From Rana temporaria (Eukaryota; Chordata; Amphibia; Anura; Ranidae): a stretch of 64,000 nucleotides of DNA. Shown one piece after another: positions 55,511-64,000 of this stretch. The DNA is taken from positions 36,645,781 to 36,709,780 of the forward strand of contig NC_053497.1 in the NCBI RefSeq assembly GCF_905171775.1. Direction: 5' to 3'. Each line of letters begins with the position of its first letter. Positions within the stretch are counted from its first letter, which is position 1. A program made the position numbers and the translations under genes. Under the pieces are notes generated by a model. The model had not been told where the DNA came from. It searched no databases and saw nothing but the letters and a program-made list of their open reading frames with translations.

Positions 55511-56153
55511 TCCTTCGATTTCCCTTCTAAATGTTTTTTTTCTTTGTCTGAATTTCTCACTTCCTGTTTCTCCTCAGTAAGCTTGCCCCCATCATCCGAG
55601 CGGTTCTGGCTGGGGGTTAGTCAGGCAAAACAGCTTACTGAGGAGGAACAGGAAGTGAGAAATTAAGACAAAGAAAATAAAAAACATTTAGAAGGGAAAT
55701 CAAAGGAAAAGGTAAGTGAACCAACAATGCACTAGCTTAAAGGAACCAATTTAGAAAATAAAAAACAAACCTTTAGGCCCCATGCACACAAGACGCTGGT
55801 AAACTCGAGTTCAGAGGCATTTGGGCATTTTTTTCAACTGCCCCTGAACTCATTTAATGTTATCCTATGTGTCCATGCACACATTCACGTTTTTTTGGGT
55901 TTTAAAGCAGTTGGGTTTAGGCTCGTTTTTTCAGACGCAAAATTTTGGGTTCAGACGCAAACGTTTTTGCGTTTCAAAGCTTTGGGAGGGTCTACAATGT
56001 CTTTGTTATGAACGCTGATAGCCGCAAACGCGGCAAAACGCAGTGAAATTCGTGGCAAAATCGGGCGTTTTAAATGCCGGTTTTTGCCTTTGAAAACTTG
56101 AGTTTACATGTGTTTGCATTTGCTTCTCGTATGCATGGGGCCTTACAACCCCT
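55511..56153. mobile_element. Family I foldback, left-truncated, split by a family J MITE
   Basis: Opposed CCTTCGATTTCCCTTCTAAATG arms and the right end TTACAACCCCT before TTAA (56154-56157) match 47145-47530. The family J element inserted into its CTTTACAACC terminus. Confidence 0.65.
55776..56142. mobile_element. GGCCCCATGCACAC MITE (family J), TSD TTA
   Basis: The ends GGCCCCATGCACACAAGACG and GCATGGGGCC are flanked by TTA at 55773-55775 and 56143-56145. The interior carries AACGTTTTTGCGTTT and AAACGCGGCAAAACGC motifs. Confidence 0.75.
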
Positions 56154-56157
56154 TTAA

Positions 56158-57309
56158 GATAAAAAAACTTTCTGCCTTTACAGTGACTTGAATGCATTCC
56201 TTGCATTAAGGCAAAAAACGTTTAGGCAAGAAATATACATTTATAATATAATAATTTTTCCAAACACGGGAACACTGTACATAATTTTAACTGCATTGGA
56301 ATCAAGCCGTTAAAAAAAAAAAAAATCCATAGAAAACGTCTGGTTAAATCGGCATTTGAAATACTCCGTTTTATTCCCCGTAAATGAAATCAAGCAGCTG
56401 TTTGCGAAGATCGATCACGTGTCATCCCGGCATTCTATGGAAGGTATGTTGAGATTGGCATTCTGACAAAATGTACCTGGAAAATCTATTATTCTGACGC
56501 ATGTCCTGGACCATCCCTAATACTCCCGAGCACCCATATGCCAGCTCATCGCTGCCGAGGGGGCTGGGTGATGAGTGTCAGGAGATACAATGCAGATGAG
56601 GCCCTGGCTCTCTCCGCCAGTCACTGACCACTCCAGGGGTGAGATCACTCCTCGCCAGCTGTTTGTCTGTACCACAATACGGCCTGTCACCAGAGCTGCA
56701 AACACACCAGGGAACAATAGACACTATCACTAATCTGCTCCTCAAGTGTTGACTTTAGGAAGGCATCTTCAACTTTCACCATTTTTTGTTCTTTTTCTTA
56801 AAGCAGACCTAAAATGAAATCCCACCCTCTGCAACTACATTCCGTAGACGTGTATCTGTAGATCATTTATATTCTTTGTGAAGCTGGCTGTACACTGACG
56901 GCTTGCAGGCTTAATAATAAAAAAAGCTACGAGTGCTCCATCCACGCTATACAGTGCGGATGGACGAATCTCCTGCCGTGCCTACTGTATTTTGACAGGT
57001 GGCCCCACCAGTTGTAACTAATTGGATGCAGCCACGTTTTGGCTTAGAAGTTTCTATCCGTCTCCTCCGATTTTTCAGTGAGGGATGCCAGCGGGTGGCA
57101 ACAAGGAGTGCCACCCACTGAGCAGATTTCTACCAGTTCCTTAGGAATTGGATGACATTTGTACAGTGTATGGTCAGCTTGAAAGGGGTTGTAAAGGTAC
57201 ATTTTTTTCCCCTAAATAGCTTCCTTTACCTTAGTGCAGTCCTTCACTTACCTCATCCTTCCATTTTGCTTTTAAATGTCCTTATTTAGGAGCTGTGTGT
57301 TAAAGGGTG
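56158..57309. other. Intergenic stretch, no gene recognised
   Basis: Contains a partial family I left end at 57184 (AAGGGGTTGTAAAGGTACA) and otherwise unassigned sequence. Confidence 0.4.
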
Positions 57310-57373
57310 GGCCCTTTAAGAAAAAAAAAAAATGATATATAAACAAAAATAAAAAAAAGCCCTTTAATAAAAA

Positions 57374-57433
<60 letters not shown>

Positions 57434-57518
57434 AATCGATATAAACATTTTAAATTTTTTAATAAAAAAAGGGGGGTTGCCATCCGGGGCCCTGTAGTAA
57501 TAATAATAATAATAATAA

Positions 57519-57601
<83 letters not shown>

Positions 57602-58010
57602 TATATATATATATATAAATAAATTAAATAAAAAAATATATAGCAAAAATATTTTTTTTATATAAAAAAAGGGGGGTTGTCATCCGGGGCCCTGGGGATC
57701 TCCGGGACCCCGGACCCCTAAAAAAAAATAAAAATAAAAATATATTAGAAAATATATATATATTTTTTATTAAAAAAAAAAAAGGGGGGGGGGGTTGCCA
57801 TCCGGGGCCCTGGGGGCATTCGGCCCCTGGGGACCTCCGGACCTCTAAAAAAAAAGAAAAAAAGAAAAAAAAAGAAAGAAAATTGGCCTTTTAATAATAA
57901 AAACATATTAAAAAAAAAATATATTTTTTCTTTATAAAAAAAAAATAAAAAAAAAAGGAGGGGTGCCATCTGGGGCCCTGTGAACCTCCGGGCCCCTTAC
58001 AGGTGTACTA
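57310..58010. repeat. Low-complexity array with two (AT)n tracts
   Basis: The same GGGCCCTGGGG and GGGGGGTTGCCATCC modules as 54725-55510. (AT)n lies at about 57378-57427 and 57521-57617. The open frames across it are low-complexity. Confidence 0.85.
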
Positions 58011-58302
58011 CCTGTACCCCCCTGATGGCGGCCCTGGTGCCCAGGCACATCCGGCACACACCTATCCCTCCATGAGTGATGAGCTGTCAGTTCCCATGCA
58101 GCCAGTGCAGCAATCCAGGGAATTTAAATCCCAGCTGTTGGATTAGGGGATGGATCAGAACAATTCTCAGTGCCGGCACCGAGCATCACTCTGATCTGTC
58201 CTGGAATCGCTGCACAGAGAAGAGCGAGAATTTCAAATCCTTGGACCACTGCACTAGCTGTGTAGGCACTGACAGCTCATCACTTATGATAGATAGATTT
58301 AT

Positions 58303-58659
58303 ACCGCGTACACACGACCGTTTTTCATGACGCAAAATAATTAGAACCTGCTCTATTTTTTCTCGTTGTTTTTCCCGTCGTTCTTTTTCTCGTCGCGAAA
58401 ACCGATCACGTGTATGCTTTTCCGAGGGGAAAAAACGTGCATGCTCAGAAATTAGCAAAAGCGTCCCAAAGGGTGGCGCCATTCGAATGGAACTTCCCCT
58501 TTATAGTGCCGTTGTACGCGTTGTACGTCACCGCGCTTTGCTCGAGTGTTTTTGAAAGTGTGTATGCAAGGCAGGCTTGAGAGGAATTTACGACGAATCA
58601 CGTTCGAGAAGAATGTAGTTTTTTTGCATGACAGGAAAAACGGTTGTGTGTACGCGGCA
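58303..58659. mobile_element. CCGCGTACACACGACCG MITE
   Basis: The ends ACCGCGTACACACGACCG and CGGTTGTGTGTACGCGGCA are inverted. The TTTTTCTCGTCG-rich interior relates it to families B and D. Confidence 0.7.
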
Positions 58660-58661
58660 TC

Positions 58662-58895
58662 AGGCTTACCTGTAGGTGCAACACATATCTCCTAAACCTA
58701 CATGGTTTAGGAGATATTTGCAGAAAAGCCTGCACCGATGTCTATGGCGCAGGCGCACTGAGCGTGCCGTTAGTGAAGGCGATCATACCGTCACTGACGT
58801 CTCCCGCGCGCATGCATACTAGCTCATTATGCCTTTCTCTTGCAGGGTTTTTTTTTTTTTTAAAGAAATGTTTTAGAGGGTTTACTTCCTCTTTA
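58662..58895. mobile_element. T2-like repeat with TTTAGGAGATAT hairpin
   Basis: A hairpin ATATCTCCTAAACC/GGTTTAGGAGATAT lies at 58687-58719, and a GGGTTTACTTCCTCT end precedes TTAA (about 58892). The hairpin half also occurs at 12320-12348. Confidence 0.5.
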
Positions 58896-60022
58896 AGTAC
58901 AGAGGGGACTGGGGGGATGGGGAGAGTGTAGAGTGATAGTTAATCTTTTAACGTATTCTATGAAAGTGACACTATACTGGTAAGAACCAGGCCTTTTTGT
59001 TGTTGACAAGTTTAAATTAGTATTTATTGCTAGACAATTATTAAGAACCCCCAAACATTATAAAGATATTTTTAGCAGAGACCCTAGAGAATAAAATGAT
59101 GGTCGTTGCAATACTTTTTTGTCACACTGTATTTGTGCAGATGAAAAAGAGTAAACAGTAAAGTTAGCCCAATTTTATTGTATAATGTGAAAGATGATGT
59201 TAGGCTGAATAAATAGATACCCCTAATATGTCATGCTTAAAAATTGCGCATTTGCTAATGCAATGGTGACAAACTATGGTACTTAAAAATCTCCATAGGC
59301 AAGGCTTTACATTTTTTTACAGGTTACCTGTTTAGAGTTACAGAGGAGATATTGTGCTAGAATTATTGCTCTCGCTCTAACAATCATGGTGATACCTCAC
59401 ATGTGTGTGTTTTTTCTTATTTATTTAACTTTTTATTTTAAAAGCTGTCCCTTTAAAAAAAAAAATTGTGATCATTTTTATTCCTATTAAAAGTAATGTA
59501 AACATCCCTTGTAATAGAAATAAGCATGACAGGTCCTCTTTATTGCAAGATCTGGGGTCAAGAAGAACTTAGATCTGACATTTCCAATTAAAACCAAAAA
59601 AAAATCAAAGATGTAATTTTACATTTACTAATAAAAGCAAATTGGCCCTTTAAGACCGTTAGGTGACAGTGACATCAGACGTCACTCCGGTCCTCCAATG
59701 GCATAGATTCGAGTGGGGGCCATCTTGCTCTCACTCGACTTCCTGCCCATTGCTCCACAAGATTACATAGTTTCCGCCGCTACCGACGGCTCCGGTAAGC
59801 GGGGGAAACGACCGGGAAGCGGATGAAGGTGGCAAATTCTCCGCTGGGTCCAATTTTATGTGAAAGAGGATCGCCAACTGTTTTAAAAAAATACCAGGGT
59901 TATGGCAGCTAGCTGCTGCCATAATCACGGTATATACCGGTAATGTCAAAGTAACGACGTATATATACAGTGGGCAGTCCAGAAGTGGTAAAATGTATTC
60001 TATACAAATATATGCAGTATTC
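58896..60022. other. Intergenic stretch with a decayed family F-like repeat
   Basis: 59250-59990 resembles frog dispersed repeats of the TTAA class, but both ends are unclear. No gene seen. Confidence 0.4.
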
Positions 60023-60026
60023 TTAA

Positions 60027-61002
60027 AGAGGAGTTCCACCCAAAAGTGGAACTTCCGCTTTAAAGCGGAGTTCCACCCAAAAATGGAATTTCCGCTTATC
60101 CCACTCCTCACCCCCTTACATGCCACATTTGGCATGTAATTTTTTTTGGGGGGGGGAGTGGGGGCTTCAGGAGAAGGGCACTTCCTGTCCCACTTCCTCC
60201 TTCCGCCGAGGGGCTGCAAAGGCGATTAAGCTTAATCGCCTTTTGGCAGCCCCTCCCTGTAGGCGATCGCCTAGGACACGTGACAGGTCCTAGGCGATCG
60301 CCTGTCCAATCAAACAGCGCCGGGCCGCTCGCGCATGCGCAGTGCCGCTCGCGCATGCGCAGTGGGTGCCCAGCCGTGAAGCCGAAAGCTGTCACGGCCG
60401 GGTGCCCACAGTGACAATGAAGACACCGGCCGGGGAGGGGGGGAGAGGAGCGGAGCCCCGGCCGGGGCGTCGCTGGAACGCTGGAGCAGGTAAGTGTCTG
60501 TTTATTAAAAGCCAGCAGCTACACTTTTTGTAGCTGCTGGCTTTTAATAAACATAAATATTGGCTGGAACTCCCCTTTAAGCACTCCTTGCCCCCTTACA
60601 TTACATTTGGCATGTAATTTTTGTTGGGGGGGAGTGGGGGTTTGTTAGGAGTGGGATTTTCTGTTGCACTTCCTCCTTCCGCCTACAGGCCGTCTAATCG
60701 ACTCCTCCTCTCGCCCTAGGCAGCCCCTCCCTCTAGGCGATCACGTGACAGGTCCCAGAAGATCGCCTGTCCACTCCTAGAGCATAGCGCGACTCGCGCA
60801 TGTGCAGTGCGTGCCCAGCCGTGAAGCCGAGAGCTGTCACGGCCGGGAGCCCAGAGTGGCAATGGAGGTGCCGGCAGAGAGGAGGAGAAGAGGAGCGACG
60901 CTCTGGGCGGCCGCATCGCTGGACTGTGGAACAGGTAAGTCAGAAGCTACACTTTTTGTAGCTGCTGACTTTAAGTAAACATAAAAAGCCTGGAACTCCG
61001 CT
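60027..61002. mobile_element. Stacked T2/Kolobok-like MITEs with AGCGGAGTTCCACCC ends
   Basis: TTAA sites at 60023, 60060, 60577 and 61003 delimit a nested pair. The inner complete copy 60064-60576 has ends AGCGGAGTTCCACCC and GGAACTCCCCT. The outer copy is 60027-60059 plus 60581-61002, with ends AGAGGAGTTCCACCC and TGGAACTCCGCT. Both share GGCATGTAATTTTTGTTGGG-like text and TACACTTTTTGTAGCTGCTG. Confidence 0.7.
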
Positions 61003-61006
61003 TTAA

Positions 61007-61869
61007 CTGCAAAAAAGTACCTTCAATTGCTCTCAGCTGTCTCCAAATCTCTAAATTCCGTCTTTCTTTTTTTTCTTGCTGCTGGCTACGGTTATTTTCC
61101 ACGGCCCCACTTTATGTAGGAACATAGTCACTCTCTTTTGCTTTCTCCCAAAATGGACTATAGACTATGGAATTTGTAGTGTGCACAGAGCAGTGCATAT
61201 GACTGCAACTGAAGCCGACCATAGACAGTTGAAATCTCGGCCGGTTCAGCAGGGCCCAGAAGAGATTCAAGCCATGTATAGGCAGGCTGATTGTACCAAA
61301 ATCAATTGATCGACTTGGGTTCAACCAACATGTCAGATTTTTAGGATATGATTATTGCCAGAGGCTTTAGGCGCAAGCAATAATCACTGTGTGTTCGCCC
61401 GGAAGGGACAGCTCCGCAGGAGGGATTTAGACATTATCTTTCCTGCAACTCCATAGCTCCCAAGTGTCCCTCATTTGTCCCTCAGTTTTGGTCCGATTTA
61501 TATTGTTGTAGAAAAAATGAATTATTTATCTTTCAAAAAGTGTTTTCCAGCTCTAAACCTTTCCTCCAATTTCTCAATTGCTGCATTTGTAAATTTCAAA
61601 AGCCAATAGCCAAAGTGGTAAAAAAAAAAGCATATTTTTTTTTGTATAATTCTCCTTTGCTTGGCAGGGGGTGTGTCCTACGTCTACATACTTTTGCTAA
61701 TAGCTGTCCCTCGTTCCCATCTCAAAAAGTTGTGAGGTATGCAAGTCGCGGTTGTAGGAAAGAAAATCGTAATATCTATGGCCGCCCTTAAATGCACTGC
61801 TCATTCCAAACAAATGTAAGCGCGAGGGAAAGGGAGAGGTTCATGAAGGATATTACAAGGAAGAAGAAA
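61007..61869. other. Intergenic stretch, dispersed repeat
   Basis: 61200-61400 is related to 51240-51420. No gene. Confidence 0.45.
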
Positions 61870-61871
61870 TA

Positions 61872-62170
61872 CAGTAAAACCTTGGTTTGCTAACATAATT
61901 CGTTCCAGAAACATGCTTGTAATCCAAAGCACTTGTATGTCAAAGCATTTTTTTACAGGGTATAAAAGAGAAGAAAGGCACCTCTAAGTTGCTACATGTT
62001 GTACCATTAAATGTAACCATATTGCTACACTTAGAGGCGCCTCTCTTCTCTTTTATACTCAGTTGTGACATGACGCTACTCTTATATCAAGACATCGCTT
62101 GTATTAAAACATTTTGCTTGTCTTGCAAAATGCTCATAAACCAAGTTACTCTCAAACCAAGGTTTTACTG
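61872..62170. mobile_element. Tc1/mariner-like MITE, TA flanked
   Basis: The ends CAGTAAAACCTTGGTTTGC and CAAACCAAGGTTTTACTG are inverted and flanked by TA at 61870-61871 and 62171-62172. Arms with AGAGAAGAAAGGCACCTCTAAG and its complement form a long hairpin. Confidence 0.88.
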
Positions 62171-62275
62171 TACACGGTAAGAAATCTATGCAAAATAGAT
62201 TACAAGGCCATTAAGTAGTGGATGTGTATGAATCATATTTGTGAGAATAAGGATATTTTTTTAGTGTTGCTTTAA

Positions 62276-62707
62276 AGTGATTCTAACGCCTATGCATTGA
62301 GGTGAAACCCCAACCCCAATTTTTTTTTTTTACCAGAGCCCGATCCAATACAGTGATGTGCACGAGCACAGCGGCTCCAGCCGCTGTTTCTCTCCTCATT
62401 GGACAGATTTATAGCAGCTGGAGCCATTGGCTCCCGCTGCTGTCAATCAAATCCTGTGACATGGGAGCGAGAGCGGGGCCAAGTCCCGCTGTCTGTGTCA
62501 ATGGATGCAGCAGCGAACCCACACAGGTGCCCCCAGGGAAGGCAGCTTTCCGTGGGGGCACCTGATGAAAAGAAGAGACTTGGAGCGCCGGCAGGGGGAC
62601 CCCATAAGAATAGGGTCGGGGCTTCTCTGTGCAAAACGATTGCACATAGCAGGTAAGTATAGACATGTTTATTATTTTTATTTAAAAAAAAAAACCTTAC
62701 AACCCCT
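62276..62707. mobile_element. TTAA-flanked T2-like element
   Basis: TTAA lies at 62272-62275 and 62708-62711. The left end is AGTGATTCTAACGCC and the right end ACCTTACAACCCCT, only weakly inverted. The GC-rich interior holds GCTGCTGTCAATCA. Confidence 0.5.
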
Positions 62708-62711
62708 TTAA

Positions 62712-63559
62712 GTGTATGAATAAACGCAAAATGAATTAATGTACAAAAAAGCAAACTGATAATGAAAAAATAAAACCAATACAAACATGAAAAACTACTT
62801 TCAAACCTGAAAAAAGCCAGGAAGGGTTACTACCACCTTAAGACAGTACTGTTGAAGAGATATGCAAGTGCAGACTGAGCAGATGTAAAAATAATTTAGC
62901 AATTCTGAATGTTCCCGAAAGCTCTACATTTTACTGGCATGCTGGAGCTACAGAATCCCAGCAAAGCCTGAAGCAGTGGTTACATTTTAAGACAGATCAC
63001 AGATATTAACACTTTATAGAAAGCATCTAGCTAGGATTACAGTTCCTGAGGTAACCCAGCACAAAGTGCCTATATAAGTCATGGCTGTAAGTCCTCTGTC
63101 ACATGGCCAGCCAGGGGGCTGTAAAAACAGGCACTAGAGTCACGTTTTATTGCCACCCGATTGGCCACCTAAAACCTAAACATACAGTCGGAGGGGGCTG
63201 TACACATGCTGTCACAAATTTAACATAGCTAATCAAGTTAAAGTAGATGTTCACCCTCATAATAAAGTTCCCTCTTCTCCACCCTCCTCCCTTCCTGTAC
63301 GTGAATAGCGTTGTTTTTTTTACCTTTTATCTACCTTTTTTTGTAAACCAAGCTGTCCATCCCACTACGCCAGGCGAATGATGTGCACAGTGCTCTGGGA
63401 ATGATGTGCTTCCTGGGATATGCACTTGACATGTGCAATCAGTTTCGGTCTGAATAGAAATTCGGACACATTTTTGGTTGTTCGGAGATCCGGATGTATA
63501 TGAATCTCCGAATGGAGAATGAATTTCATTCAAATCCATCAAAATTTGTTTTGTTCATT
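62712..63559. other. Intergenic stretch, no gene recognised
   Basis: A TTAAAGTAGATGTTCACCC motif at 63238 may be a solo TTAA-MITE end. Confidence 0.4.
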
Positions 63560-64000
63560 TGTTTTCTAATGAATTTCAACTTTTCAGAACAAATAGAATT
63601 TGAATTCTGTGTGAAGAAATAGCTGGTTGTTAAGCAACGGGCCGGGAAGACGGCCACCCGCGTCCCTAACAACCAGTGAGTCTTCATCTGTCAGCGGGCT
63701 TCTCCACTGACAGATGAATGTAAAGAAAAGAATGCCGGCAATAGAAAAATGTTTAAAAAAAGGTGTAGTGTCTCTCCCCCAGTCCATACCAGGCCCTTAT
63801 ATGAGCATGCAGACCCGAAGGGCCTGGTATGAATTGGGGGGGGGGGGGGGGACCCTACGTTGTTTTTTTAAACTTCTTGCCGGCCCGCTGCTTAACAACC
63901 AGCAATTTCTTCACACAGAATTTGGATCAGTTGATCTTTTTTTGAATTCTAATATTTCTGAAAAGTTGGAATTCATTAGAAAATTTATAAATGAAACTCA
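63560..64000. mobile_element. Foldback element, runs to window end
   Basis: TTTCTAATGAATTTCAACTTTTCAGA at the left mirrors TCTGAAAAGTTGGAATTCATTAGAAA at the right. AATTCTGTGTGAAGAAATAGCTGGTTGTTAAG mirrors CTTAACAACCAGC. A G-run lies at about 63836-63852. Confidence 0.65.

Noticed and set aside
57272..57646. 124-codon Tyr/Ile repeat frame
   Set aside because: Translation of (AT)n microsatellite.
1..64000. CRISPR arrays, operons, prokaryotic promoters, rRNA genes
   Set aside because: None seen. The tandem repeats lack CRISPR-like spacer structure, and the gene structure is eukaryotic.

Overview
The window looks like vertebrate, most probably frog (anuran, perhaps ranid), nuclear DNA. The reasons are one three-exon vertebrate gene with long introns, a sea of short palindromic DNA transposons flanked by TTAA or 3-bp duplications, hAT elements with 8-bp duplications, and LINE, Tc1 and SINE relics. 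The species call is inference from the repeat style. Nothing in the window is prokaryotic.

Genes: (1) a Rho-family GTPase gene of the RhoU/RhoV type on the + strand, coding exons 22949-23168, 24788-24846 and 26872-27324, predicted 243 aa, poly(A) signal at 28071; (2) a strongly divergent histone H2B retrogene, intact ORF 13412-13798 (128 aa), carrying a poly(A) tail and flanked by a perfect 16-bp target-site duplication; (3) the open 5' part of a piggyBac-type transposase on the minus strand, running off the left edge (1-710), inside an element whose right end abuts TTAA at 1948-1951. Weaker coding candidates are a 148-nt exon-like segment at 20059-20206 (minus), a terminal-exon-like segment at 41240, and a 110-nt exon-like segment present three times at 49500, 50999 and 53109.

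Layout: 1-1947 piggyBac element with long internal minisatellites; 1952-13236 mostly palindromic MITEs and a tRNA-derived SINE; 13237-13887 the H2B retrocopy; 13888-22300 more MITEs and a hAT element; 22300-28100 the RhoU-like gene, with a roughly 55-bp minisatellite filling most of intron 2; 28100-41650 nested MITE, hAT and Tc1/LINE relics; 41900-48000 an old L1-type ORF2 relic on the minus strand, split by at least four later DNA transposons; 48050-53500 several hAT elements around a triplicated exon-bearing segment; 53500-64000 piggyBac-like and T2/Kolobok-like elements plus AT-rich low-complexity arrays.

The layers can be ordered because several elements sit inside others with their target duplications preserved. 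The two most noteworthy items are the H2B retrogene, which has lost the H2B acidic-patch glutamates and the ubiquitinated lysine, and the triplicated exon. All family and superfamily names were assigned by eye from motifs, ends and duplications, without database searches.
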